This document shows positions 7,465 through 15,044 of a stretch of DNA of 15,044 bases, piece after piece. The first letter of the stretch is position 1. Each line of letters begins with the position of its first letter. The stretch lies in NCBI GenBank assembly GCA_902796985.1, contig CADBRC010000172.1, positions 1-15,044 on the forward strand, in the 5' to 3' direction. Both the position numbers and the translations under genes were made by a program. The notes beneath the pieces were generated by a model that was not told the origin of the DNA, did not search any database, and saw only the letters and a list, made by a program, of their open reading frames with translations. The stretch is from an uncultured Spirochaetaceae bacterium. GTDB taxonomy: Bacteria; Spirochaetota; Spirochaetia; Treponematales; Treponemataceae.

Positions 7465-8391
7465 ATGGAAGAAAGAAGCCTGGGGGACTGCATAGACGAA
7501 TATCTCCTGTACCTTGCCAACGTCAAGGGGCGGTCGGCCAACACCGTGAAGGCTTATACCGAGGACTTCAAGCACTTTGACGGGTATCTGGAGCCGGGGA
7601 CGGGCATTTCGTCCGTGACCTTGGGGCAGCTGAGGTCGATCGTCGGGGACTTGAGCCGGAAAGGCTATACCGTCACCTCCATAGACCGTTTCATTTCCGC
7701 CGTCCGCGGCCTCTTTGCGTATTGCAGAAAAAATCAGTATATTCAGATAAACGTTGCCCTTGAGCTCAAGATGCTCAAGAAGCCCAAGGTTCTGCCCCGG
7801 TTTATGACCCAGGCCGAGGTGGATACTCTCTGCTCGCAGCCGGACAGGAAGCCCCTGCTGTGGCCTGAGAGGGATAAGGCGATTTTTGAGATGCTCTATT
7901 CGTCAGGCTGCCGTGTCAGCGAGCTCGCTTCCCTGAAGTTCTCGGATTTCACGGAAGGCTACGGGAGTGCGGTTGTCGAGGGAAAGGGCAGCAAGGACCG
8001 CTACGTCTACTTCGAGCAGGATGCCCGTGATGCTTTGCAGGTTTATCTGGCCGATCGGAAAAAACGCTTTCCGGCATCCCTGGAGGAGGGGGCTTCTTTT
8101 GTTGAAGAGGTCTTCCTGAACCAGAAGGGAGGTGCCCTGTCTGCATCGGGGATAGAGCTGATTGTCCGGGAGTACAGCGGGGTGCGGGGTACCAGTAAGC
8201 CGATGACCCCGCACTCTTTCAGGCATACCTTCGCGACGGCGATGCTTTTGAACGGGGCGGACGTGAGGGAGGTTCAGTCCATGCTGGGGCACGCCAGCAT
8301 AAACGCGACGCAGAGATATACGCACGTGACGGCCGAGAGGCTCAGAAATGTGTACGACCAGGCCTTCCCCCACAGCGGGAAGAACGACTGA
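7465..8391 (+). CDS. xerC: Tyrosine recombinase, XerC-like
   Basis: This is the second Xer-family site-specific recombinase in the window, likely the partner of the one after ftsZ in dimer resolution at dif. The product is 308 residues from the ATG at 7465. An N-terminal SAM-like domain (about 5-95) precedes a catalytic domain with R150 (SGCRVSELA), K174 (EGKGSKDR), H250 and R253 (PHSFRHTFAT), H276 (LGHASINATQ) and Y285. The C-terminal VYDQAFPHSGK resembles the end of XerC proteins, and the order topA-xerC-hslV-hslU is a known arrangement (codV-clpQ-clpY in Bacillus), which supports XerC. The frame stays open upstream to 7342, but that stretch lies inside topA and codes for nothing recombinase-like. 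aggaa at 7449-7453 is a weak Shine-Dalgarno. HslV starts 28 bases later. Confidence 0.92.
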   Translation: MEERSLGDCIDEYLLYLANVKGRSANTVKAYTEDFKHFDGYLEPGTGISSVTLGQLRSIVGDLSRKGYTVTSIDRFISAVRGLFAYCRKNQYIQINVALELKMLKKPKVLPRFMTQAEVDTLCSQPDRKPLLWPERDKAIFEMLYSSGCRVSELASLKFSDFTEGYGSAVVEGKGSKDRYVYFEQDARDALQVYLADRKKRFPASLEEGASFVEEVFLNQKGGALSASGIELIVREYSGVRGTSKPMTPHSFRHTFATAMLLNGADVREVQSMLGHASINATQRYTHVTAERLRNVYDQAFPHSGKND

Positions 8392-8419
8392 GATTGAATT
8401 ATGATGGCAGGAGCTATGT

Positions 8420-8971
8420 ATGGGAAAGCATGACGAGAACAGGATACGGAGTACGACGGTCATTGCCGTCAAGAGGAACGGCGCCGTCGCGATGGCGGGT
8501 GACGGTCAGGTGACGGCGGGGAACACCGTGGTCAAGGGCAATGCCCGCAAGGTCCGTAAGATATATGACGGCAAGGTACTGACGGGCTTCGCGGGATCGG
8601 TTGCCGATGCCTTCACCTTGTTCGACAAGTTCGAGGAGAAGCTGAAGGAATACAATGGCGACCTCACGCGGTCCGCCGTTGAGCTTGCCAAGCTCTGGAG
8701 GACGGAGCGGTCCATGAGCAAGCTTGAGGCAATGCTTCTTGTCGCCGACAAGGGCAAGATCCTCCTTGTCTCCGGGGACGGGAACGTCATAGAACCCGAG
8801 AACGATGTCATTGCAATCGGATCGGGCGGAAACTACGCCTATTCCGCCGCCCTCGCCTATATGGAGACGAGCGAACTGAGCGCCAGAGAGATTGCCGAGC
8901 GTTCGGTCAGGATTGCGGGCAAGATCTGTGTGTACACGAACGAGAATATAACCGTGGAGTCTTTGGACTAG
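8420..8971 (+). CDS. hslV: ATP-dependent protease subunit HslV (ClpQ)
   Basis: HslV is the proteasome-like peptidase that forms a double hexamer and degrades proteins fed by HslU in the cytoplasm. The product is 183 residues and resembles family members throughout: [38 protein letters not shown], later [30 protein letters not shown], and the [16 protein letters not shown] block. The catalytic N-terminal threonine is probably T12. This gives an 11-residue leader ([11 protein letters not shown]) that must be removed, whereas in E. coli only the first Met is lost. No other start codon lies closer to T12. aggag at 8409-8413, six bases before the ATG, supports this start. hslU follows within about 20 bases. 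Confidence 0.97.
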   Translation: MGKHDENRIRSTTVIAVKRNGAVAMAGDGQVTAGNTVVKGNARKVRKIYDGKVLTGFAGSVADAFTLFDKFEEKLKEYNGDLTRSAVELAKLWRTERSMSKLEAMLLVADKGKILLVSGDGNVIEPENDVIAIGSGGNYAYSAALAYMETSELSAREIAERSVRIAGKICVYTNENITVESLD

Positions 8972-8976
8972 CAGAG

Positions 8977-8982
8977 AAGGAG
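8977..8982 (+). promoter_or_regulatory. Shine-Dalgarno deciding the hslU start
   Basis: aaggag lies seven bases before TTG 8990 and only one base before TTG 8984. It supports the downstream TTG as the hslU start. Confidence 0.65.
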
Positions 8983-8989
8983 TTTGGTT

Positions 8990-10549
8990 TTGGCAGAGGA
9001 GATTGTGGAGAAAAAGGACCTGTCCGGCGGCCCCGAGGGGCTTACGCCTTCAGAGATTGTCGAGAGGCTTGACAGCTACATCATCGGGCAGAACAAGGCG
9101 AAGCGCTTCGTTGCCGTCGCCCTGCGCAACAGGCAGCGGAGGATCAAGCTCCCCGAGGAAATCCGCGAGGAGGTTGCCCCCAAGAACATACTGATGATCG
9201 GGCCCACCGGAGTCGGAAAGACGGAGATTGCCCGCCGCCTTGCCAAGCTCTGCGGCGCGCCCTTCCTCAAGATAGAGGCGACCAAGTATACCGAAGTCGG
9301 CTACGTGGGTCGTGATGTGGAGAGCATGATACGCGACCTGATGGCCGTGGGCTACAACATGGTCAAGGCCGAGATGCAGGAGACCCTCAAGGAGAAGGCA
9401 GGGCCCCTGGTCGAGGACAGGCTTTTGGACCTGCTGCTTCCCGGGAGTTCCGCCAAGAAGGATGAGGGAGACGGCGGCAAAAAGAAGCAGCCCGTCCGCA
9501 TACTGGGCAATATCTTCGGCGGGGGCGAAAGCCCTGTTTCCGGCGGCATCATACAGATAGGCAAGGCGAGCCCGTCTCCGGAGGAGGATTCCGGGGCGGA
9601 TGCGGCCCAGGAGCCGCAGCAGGAGGCAGAAAGCTCCGGAGCTGCGCAGCAGGGCGGCGAGATGTCCGAGACCCGCGAGAAGTTCCGCAAGATGCTCCGC
9701 GAGGGCAAGCTTGAGGACCGCATGGTCGATGTCACCATCCACCAGCAGCCCCGGATCAGCGGCATGGAGGTCTTCAGCACGGGCTCCATGGAGGACCTGG
9801 AGTCCAGCATAAACGGCCTGCAGGAGATGCTTGCGGGGGGCAGGAACCGCCGCAAGACCGTCAGCGTCCGCGAGGCCCGGCAGATTCTCATGGAGGAGAC
9901 GCTCGACAGCCTGACCGACCGGGACAAGGTTGCCGACGAGGCCAAGCAGCGCGTTGAGCAGTCCGGTATCATCTTCATTGATGAGATAGATAAGATCGCG
10001 ACTAAGGGAGGGGAGGGCAACCGCCAGGACGTGAGCCGCGAAGGGGTTCAGCGCGACATTCTTCCGATTGTCGAAGGAAGCGATGTGAACACCAAGTGGG
10101 GCGTCGTCAACACGACCCACATCCTCTTCATCGGGGCGGGCGCATTCAGCGTCTCTGCACCGAGCGACCTGATTCCGGAGTTGCAGGGCCGCTTCCCTCT
10201 CCGCGTGGAGCTTGATGCGCTCAAGAAAGAGGACTTCCGCCGCATCCTCACCGAGCCCAAGAACGCCCTCATAAAGCAGTACGAGGCCTTGATGGGGACC
10301 GAGGGGGTCACGCTGAATTTCACCGATGAGGCGATAGACAGGATGGCCTTCATCGCTGAGGATGTGAACTCTCATGCGGAGAACATCGGTGCCCGCCGCC
10401 TGCACACGATTATGGAGACCGTCCTTGAGGACCTGAGCTTTGAGGCCGACAAGCACAAGGGCGAAACCATAACGATAGACGAGGCCTTCGTCAACGACAA
10501 GCTCAAGGGAATAATGCAGAACCAGGATCTGGAACGCTATATCCTGTAG
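8990..10549 (+). CDS. hslU: ATP-dependent protease ATPase subunit HslU (ClpY)
   Basis: HslU is the AAA+ unfoldase that recognises substrates and threads them into HslV. The product is 519 residues from TTG 8990. The N-terminal domain has Walker A GPTGVGKT (71-78) and the pore loop GYVG (104-107). An enlarged I-domain (about 115-325) holds a low-complexity Glu/Gln/Ala/Ser-rich stretch around 193-230. Walker B IIFIDEID is at 327-334, followed by the arginine-rich GRFPLRVEL block and the C-terminal AAA+ domain with a sensor motif around ENIGARRLHTIMETVLEDL. The final residues DLERYIL match the HslU tail that inserts into HslV and activates it. It is about 75 residues longer than E. coli HslU, mostly in the I-domain. 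It ends the + strand gene run. Confidence 0.97.
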   Translation: MAEEIVEKKDLSGGPEGLTPSEIVERLDSYIIGQNKAKRFVAVALRNRQRRIKLPEEIREEVAPKNILMIGPTGVGKTEIARRLAKLCGAPFLKIEATKYTEVGYVGRDVESMIRDLMAVGYNMVKAEMQETLKEKAGPLVEDRLLDLLLPGSSAKKDEGDGGKKKQPVRILGNIFGGGESPVSGGIIQIGKASPSPEEDSGADAAQEPQQEAESSGAAQQGGEMSETREKFRKMLREGKLEDRMVDVTIHQQPRISGMEVFSTGSMEDLESSINGLQEMLAGGRNRRKTVSVREARQILMEETLDSLTDRDKVADEAKQRVEQSGIIFIDEIDKIATKGGEGNRQDVSREGVQRDILPIVEGSDVNTKWGVVNTTHILFIGAGAFSVSAPSDLIPELQGRFPLRVELDALKKEDFRRILTEPKNALIKQYEALMGTEGVTLNFTDEAIDRMAFIAEDVNSHAENIGARRLHTIMETVLEDLSFEADKHKGETITIDEAFVNDKLKGIMQNQDLERYIL

Positions 10550-10772
10550 CGGGCCGGAATCTGCCGTATGGAATCGCAAAATCTGCGGTGTAAAACCGCT
10601 GGACCTGCAGTATGGAACCGCTGAATCTACAGTATGGAACCGCTGGATCTACGGTATAGAATCGCTAAACCTACAGTATGGAATCGCTGAATCTACTGTG
10701 CAGGTTCAGTGAATCTGTACTGCAGGTCTGACGAAAGTACACTGCAGGTTCGCTCTGCATACACAGCAGAAT
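10550..10772. other. Convergent intergenic region, no gene
   Basis: This is the space between the ends of hslU and tmk. It is nearly filled by the 22-base tandem repeat. I see no strong stem followed by a T-run, so no clear terminator for either gene. One + strand frame stays open from the hslU end to a TGA at 10710-10712, but it has no start codon. Confidence 0.6.
10561..10758. repeat. Tandem repeat, about nine units of 22 bases
   Basis: Units start at 10561, 10583, 10605, 10627, 10649, 10671, 10693, 10715 and 10737, each exactly 22 bases apart. The core is agtatggaaccgct, preceded by ctac or ctgc and followed by gaat, ggat or aaac. Units 3, 4 and 6 differ from each other at only two or three positions; units 1, 2 and 5 are somewhat more diverged. 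Units 7-9 have drifted and share a tgcaggt word instead. A period of 22 is not a multiple of three, which argues against a coding repeat. There are no spacers, so it is not a CRISPR array. Confidence 0.9.
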
Positions 10773-11417
10773 TCAAGAAAGAATCCCGCAGCGTACGATT
10801 TCTTCCCAAATTACTTCCGCCAGCTCGGTGACACTTTTTGTTGCATCGAGCCAGACCACTTTCATCTCCGGTTCCTGCCGGGAGAGGCGTGATATAGCAT
10901 CCTTATATCCTTCTTTGACCTGCCGGAGGAAGCCCTCTTCCTCGTAAATTTCCCTGGTCTCACGTCCCGTAATTCTGGCAAGAGAGGCAGACGGATCTAT
11001 GTCGAAGTAGAATAGCAGGCGGGGGAGAGGAAAGCCCTCGTTGAGCTTCCAGGGAAGATCTCCGGGGCAGGAGATGCCCTGATAGGCAAGGCTTGAGAAG
11101 AGGTAGCGGTCGCTGACGACGACTGTGCCGGACTCGCATGCCTTCTGGATGCCGCTCTCGAGCACCCGCTCTTCGCTGCGAATTCTTCCATATATATGCT
11201 CATTCCTGTCCGCTGCAAAAAGGTATGCCGCCGTGGAAGCTTCCAGCTTCACGTCTCCTTTGAGCATCTTCCGGAGGAATCTGCCGGTCTCGCCCCCGGT
11301 CGGTTCCGCCGTAAAGAGAAAGCCGGCTGCTTCCGGCTTCTTTCTCAGCTGCCCGATTTGGGTTGAGGTTCCAGCCCCGTCTATCCCTTCGAACACGATA
11401 AATTTGCTTAAAATCAT
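10773..11417 (-). CDS. tmk: Thymidylate kinase
   Basis: Thymidylate kinase phosphorylates dTMP to dTDP for DNA synthesis. The 214-residue product has FIVFEGIDGAGTSTQ at 6-20, AEPTGGETGRFLR (about 37-49), LFAADRNEHI (about 66-75), the substrate-binding DRYLFSSLAYQG (about 102-113), and a lid region around TREIYEEEGFLRQVKEGY (about 153-170). The P-loop has Thr where most members have the Walker A lysine (GAGTST instead of GAGKST); the codon is acc, so one sequencing error would not explain it. The remaining motifs are intact, so I expect a working enzyme. The start ATG at 11415-11417 has a purine-rich gaaggg Shine-Dalgarno just upstream. It is transcribed toward hslU and away from the TamB-like gene. 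Confidence 0.92.
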   Translation of the reverse strand: MILSKFIVFEGIDGAGTSTQIGQLRKKPEAAGFLFTAEPTGGETGRFLRKMLKGDVKLEASTAAYLFAADRNEHIYGRIRSEERVLESGIQKACESGTVVVSDRYLFSSLAYQGISCPGDLPWKLNEGFPLPRLLFYFDIDPSASLARITGRETREIYEEEGFLRQVKEGYKDAISRLSRQEPEMKVVWLDATKSVTELAEVIWEEIVRCGILS

Positions 11418-11511
11418 GAAACCCTTCTATTCCTGATGGTTTTATATTAAGGTAGTACTCATTGCGGAGGCGTTTTACCGCCTCGGACGGTTACTAGTAA
11501 ACACTGGGGAA
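11418..11511. promoter_or_regulatory. Divergent promoter region between tmk and the TamB-like gene
   Basis: The 94 bases must hold promoters for both directions. The AT-rich tttatattaa at 11441-11450 offers a tatatt -10-like box on the + strand and a taatat box on the - strand, but neither has a convincing -35. A small hairpin (gaggcg 11467-11472 with cgcctc 11479-11484) and a 10-base palindrome, ttactagtaa at 11491-11500, lie close to the + strand start and could be regulatory. Confidence 0.4.
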
Positions 11512-14500
11512 ATGAAAAAGTCAAGGTTCATAAAAACGGCGGTAGCGCTTCTTGTATTCCTCTTGATTTTTCTGGCCAGCCTGTATTTCCTCAGGCCCGC
11601 GTACCGGGAGATAGACGGCAGGATGAGGCAGGCAGAAAGGCTGTTCCTTACCGAGTTGTCAGAGACCACGGGGCTGGGGCTGACGTATGGTTCCCTGTCC
11701 CCCTCCATACTGACCGGCATAACGATAAGCGACATCCGCATCTATGATTCGCGGACGGACGAGGATATCCTGACCATAAAGAAAGCTGTCTTTCGTTACA
11801 GGCTCTGGAGCCTTCTGACCCGGGACTTTGACCATGCCTTTTCGCTCCTTTCCGTTTCCGACGTGAAGGGAGACTTTTCTTCCGAGAAGATTGCCGACAT
11901 CCGCAAGTGCCTTGCCGACAGCAGGGAGCGGAAAAAGAAAGGAAAGGAGATTGTCCTGGGGGAGTCGGGCGGGAATGCCCCTGCTCCAGAGCCGGATGCA
12001 GGGCCGGACCCGGAACCTCAGACTGAGGAAGCCCCTGTCAGCCTGGAAGTGGACGGGCAGGACAAGGGAGAGTTCCTGAGCGCGGAACAAAAGGCATTCA
12101 TAAACAAAATACTCTCGACTTTGCCCGGCAAGATTGTCTTTAAGGACGTTGAAGCGGGCTATTCCATGAAGGGCAAGAAGCTGGATTTCAAGCTGGGAAA
12201 GCTCTCCTTCAGCAAGAAGAAGGATAAGAACGTCAAGGCCGTGGCCGACTCCGGCTTCGTCATGGTGCGCCTGTCCGGCGGCAGTACCGCCGCGGCCAGA
12301 TTCAACTTGAACGGCAACGTTGTTCCCGGATTTTCCGGCTCCTCTGCAATTCTGACCCTTTCTCCCCATCTTGCGGCTGACTATACCCTGCAGAAGACCC
12401 AGTTTCTGGTCCGTTACGCCGACAATACCATCGTTGCCCGCTCCACTCAGAGGTCACTGCCCTACAGCCTGTCGGCGGAATACGACATCCCCGGGAAAAC
12501 AGGCTTGTGCAACGTGGACTTGAATGGAATCAGCATTCTTTCGCTCGTCAAGCTGCCGCTGAAAAGTCCCCGGATTAAGGCTCTCGCGGACAGCCCCCTC
12601 ACTGTCAAGGCAGAGGCCAGGCTGAGTCTTGCGGACAAGAGTTTCTCCTGGTCTGGGGAGGGGAGCTTTGACCTGCCGCCGGACCTTCTGAAGGCGGAGG
12701 AAAAGCTCGTTTTCAAAGCCTCGGGCAACGAGAAGCTCCTTATGGTGGACTCCCTGTCCGTGTCCGGCAACGCCCTGCGGGCCAGCCTTTCCGGAAAGCT
12801 CGACCTTGTGACCAAGGTACCGGACTGCTCTCTCCGGGTGGACTCTTACCTGCTTCCCAACGGGAACAGCCTTGCTTTCTCTGCCTCCGTCAGGGCGGAC
12901 GGCCGTACGGTGCACGCCCAGATTCCCCGGCTGGATCTGGGAAATGTCTCCTTCAACTCCGTTTCCGCCGTGGTCAGGGTGGATGTCGGTTTTGCACCCT
13001 TCAGCCTCTCCCTTTCTTCCGGGTCCTCCTCCGTCACGGGCAAAGGTACCTTCTACTGGTCGGGCGGCAGGAAGCTTTCCGCCAGTGTTTCCCTGGATTC
13101 CCTCCGTGCGGGGACTGTCGCCGAGGCAGCCTGCTTCTTCCTGGACAGCAAGAAAGCCGGAACTCTGAACCGTTATATGGACCGACTGTCGCCGGTTGTG
13201 GCGGACGGGGAAATGTCATTCTCGACCGACTTCCGTGACATAAGCTATGAGCTTTCCTCGTTCACCGTGACTGACAGCAGCAGGGAAGGCAGGAGCCTTG
13301 CCCTATCGCTCTCCGGCAGTAAGAGCTCCCTGTCCGTCAGGAGCCTGAATCTGGACTGGGGGCCTGTCCGCCTGAAGGCGGGGGCCGAGGCCCTGATGTC
13401 GCTTGAGGACAAGGAGGTCAGCTTTACCAGCTCCATGGACCTGAACGGGATTCCCTACGACTTTACCGGGTCCTTTGCCAAGGGACGCTGGTTCAACCTC
13501 TCGGGTTCCTACGGCATAGACATAATTGCGAATCTTGAGAAGGGGGCTTCCGGTTCCGCCAAAATCCTCTCGTTCCCGATTTCCCTGAAGAACAGCGAGT
13601 ACGCCCTTTCGCTCGACGGGGACTTCAACGTGAAATCCCTGCAGGACTTCCTGGTCGGCATAAAGTCCTTCCAGCTGGCGGAGACGAAGGGCAAGCTGGG
13701 CAGGTCGCCCAAAATTTCCCTGACAGGGAAGCTGGATCCGATGGGCTTCATCATCGACTCCATTTCCTATTCCGATATAAATACGTCCAACGGGGGAAAG
13801 GGCTATATCCTGTGGAACCTGCATGACGGGATACTGGAGTCGGCGAACCTCTCAATCGCCATGTCCAACGAGTTCTCGCGGGAGACGATAAGCATTGCGG
13901 GCGACTTTACGAATCCCCTGCATGCAAAGCTGACCAAGGAGACTTTGCTGCATGACTGCTATTTCTCTCTGCTGAGCGACATACGGGCCTTCCCTCTGAT
14001 GCGCTTCATTCCCAACCAGTATGCGGATGATACCTTCAACGGTTCCATCATTGCGAGCGGGACCATCGAAAATCCCTATGTTTCCGTCAGTCTGGAGAAT
14101 TTTTCCCTGCAGCTGGGAACCAAGCCCGTTATCGTGAACGGAACTGCCGAGCTTCTGGAGGGAGACCTGTTCATCCCCGACCTGGACATCGTGTGGGGAG
14201 GCATGAGGCTTACGGACTTCACGACCGACCTGGACCTGACGACGTTCAACGGGGTCGCGTCCGGGGAGTATTCCATGCGCGTGCTGGGCAGCCACTACAT
14301 AAAGATGCCCCTGAACCTTTCCATAAAGAACGGGGACGAGAAGCAGGAGCGTCACAGCCTTCTGGAGCGTTTCGTTCCTGCGAAGTTCACCGTGGACGTG
14401 GACTCCTCCGTCAGCTGCGAGGGCATCATCAAGGGAACGATTCCGCTTAAGGCGGACGTGATCCGCGAGGGCCGGGACATACACTTTGCAACGGACAGCA

Positions 14501-15044
14501 GCCTGGGAGTGAGCGGGAGCTTCCTGACGGGGACAGGGAACCTCAGCGTGAAGGTCAGCGACGACAAACCCCTCCATGGACGGGCGGACGGTACCATAAA
14601 GAAGTCCATGATAGACCTGTCCATAAAGGACATTAAGGGGGACTTCTCCCAATTCCGGGACATCCTCAGTACCGAGGCGTTCGGTTTGTACGGGGGGCTT
14701 GCCTCCGGATATGTCGCCATACGGGGCATGACGAGTGACCCCAGTCTGGACGGAACCCTGCTTGTCAGGAACCTGGAGGTCGGCGTTCCTGCGGTGACCG
14801 AAGACCATCTGCACGCCAAGAATATGCTTATCACAATGTTCGGGCAGAGAATCGAGATGCCCAGCTGCCGGGTCATTGCCGGGGGAACCAGGCTGGACCT
14901 CACGGCCCTCATGCGCAAGGAGCGGTGGAAGATAGCCTCGGTGGACGTGACTGCCAGGACCGTGGAGGAAGACCGGCTTGCCGTGAAAATGGCTATCCCG
15001 AGGGCGGATGTCAAGGGACGGGTCGCGCTGGATGCCTCCATGCA
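11512..15044 (+). CDS. TamB/AsmA-like envelope protein, N-terminal 1177 residues (runs off right end)
   Basis: The frame is open without a stop from the ATG at 11512 to the window end. The N-terminus is a basic start followed by one membrane helix (about 7-26, FIKTAVALLVFLLIFLASLYFL), which anchors the protein in the inner membrane with the rest in the periplasm. The body is a very long run of beta-strand-like segments of the AsmA/TamB type. Typical repeats include FNGSIIASGTIENPYVSVSLEN (from about 843) and LASGYVAIRGMTSDPSLDGTLLV (from about 1063). Such proteins form a hydrophobic groove and are linked to lipid transport and outer-membrane protein assembly. A charged Lys- then Pro/Glu-rich insert sits at about 137-187. 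In spirochaetes a tamB-like gene lies next to bamA, which would be just outside the window. The TamB C-terminal domain is not visible, so the exact family name stays open. The ATG has only gggga close by as a weak ribosome site. Confidence 0.8.
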   Translation, partial: MKKSRFIKTAVALLVFLLIFLASLYFLRPAYREIDGRMRQAERLFLTELSETTGLGLTYGSLSPSILTGITISDIRIYDSRTDEDILTIKKAVFRYRLWSLLTRDFDHAFSLLSVSDVKGDFSSEKIADIRKCLADSRERKKKGKEIVLGESGGNAPAPEPDAGPDPEPQTEEAPVSLEVDGQDKGEFLSAEQKAFINKILSTLPGKIVFKDVEAGYSMKGKKLDFKLGKLSFSKKKDKNVKAVADSGFVMVRLSGGSTAAARFNLNGNVVPGFSGSSAILTLSPHLAADYTLQKTQFLVRYADNTIVARSTQRSLPYSLSAEYDIPGKTGLCNVDLNGISILSLVKLPLKSPRIKALADSPLTVKAEARLSLADKSFSWSGEGSFDLPPDLLKAEEKLVFKASGNEKLLMVDSLSVSGNALRASLSGKLDLVTKVPDCSLRVDSYLLPNGNSLAFSASVRADGRTVHAQIPRLDLGNVSFNSVSAVVRVDVGFAPFSLSLSSGSSSVTGKGTFYWSGGRKLSASVSLDSLRAGTVAEAACFFLDSKKAGTLNRYMDRLSPVVADGEMSFSTDFRDISYELSSFTVTDSSREGRSLALSLSGSKSSLSVRSLNLDWGPVRLKAGAEALMSLEDKEVSFTSSMDLNGIPYDFTGSFAKGRWFNLSGSYGIDIIANLEKGASGSAKILSFPISLKNSEYALSLDGDFNVKSLQDFLVGIKSFQLAETKGKLGRSPKISLTGKLDPMGFIIDSISYSDINTSNGGKGYILWNLHDGILESANLSIAMSNEFSRETISIAGDFTNPLHAKLTKETLLHDCYFSLLSDIRAFPLMRFIPNQYADDTFNGSIIASGTIENPYVSVSLENFSLQLGTKPVIVNGTAELLEGDLFIPDLDIVWGGMRLTDFTTDLDLTTFNGVASGEYSMRVLGSHYIKMPLNLSIKNGDEKQERHSLLERFVPAKFTVDVDSSVSCEGIIKGTIPLKADVIREGRDIHFATDSSLGVSGSFLTGTGNLSVKVSDDKPLHGRADGTIKKSMIDLSIKDIKGDFSQFRDILSTEAFGLYGGLASGYVAIRGMTSDPSLDGTLLVRNLEVGVPAVTEDHLHAKNMLITMFGQRIEMPSCRVIAGGTRLDLTALMRKERWKIASVDVTARTVEEDRLAVKMAIPRADVKGRVALDASM

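Noticed and set aside
9050..10579. 509-codon open frame on the - strand
   Set aside because: It is antisense to hslU over nearly its full length, and its composition mirrors the real gene; no family resemblance.
10561..10758. CRISPR array or replication iterons
   Set aside because: The units are contiguous with no spacers and no cas genes nearby. No replication initiator gene or AT-rich unwinding region is present, and the context is a core chromosome gap.
11418..11511. dif site for the Xer recombinases
   Set aside because: The short palindrome and AT-rich box do not match the two-arm 28-base dif layout, and no other gap in the window does.
13852..14814. Long - strand open frames opposite the TamB-like gene
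   Set aside because: The + strand frame is open for over 3.5 kb with a membrane anchor and TamB-type repeats; the antisense frames are overlapping shadows.

Overview
The window looks like chromosome from a spirochaete close to Treponema. The reasons are the order ftsA-ftsZ-xer-lipoprotein-dprA-topA-xer-hslV-hslU, a spirochaete-style lipobox, and a large TamB-type gene divergent from tmk. I recall similar neighbourhoods in treponemes but could not check this by search. The DNA is GC-rich by eye, and all genes look intact, core and chromosomal. There are no tRNA or rRNA genes, insertion sequences, phage genes or CRISPR arrays.

Layout. Bases 1-975 hold the 3' part of ftsA. A 225-base gap follows, filled by a cluster of inverted repeats (1000-1117). 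From 1201 to 10549 eight genes run on the + strand with very small gaps or overlaps: ftsZ, a XerD-like recombinase, a TPR lipoprotein, dprA, topA, a XerC-like recombinase, hslV and hslU. Bases 10550-10772 lie between convergent genes and consist almost wholly of a 22-base tandem repeat (about nine units). tmk follows on the - strand (10773-11417). A 94-base divergent promoter region separates it from a very large TamB/AsmA-like gene on the + strand, which runs off the right end of the window.

How the genes fit together. FtsA and FtsZ build the division ring. The two tyrosine recombinases look like the XerC/XerD pair that resolves chromosome dimers at division. TopA relaxes negative supercoils, and DprA handles incoming or single-stranded DNA. 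HslV and HslU form a two-component ATP-dependent protease. The run therefore joins cell division, chromosome resolution and topology, and proteolysis in what is probably one long transcription unit. Tmk supplies dTTP precursors. The TamB-like protein probably serves envelope biogenesis and may be followed by bamA outside the window.

The points most worth a second look are the nested inverted repeats between ftsA and ftsZ, the 22-base minisatellite after hslU, a clamp-binding-like QLALF peptide at the end of DprA, the missing Walker A lysine in thymidylate kinase, and extra segments in HslV, HslU, FtsZ and the TamB-like protein. I did not find a clearly new multi-gene system; this is mostly a conserved housekeeping region.
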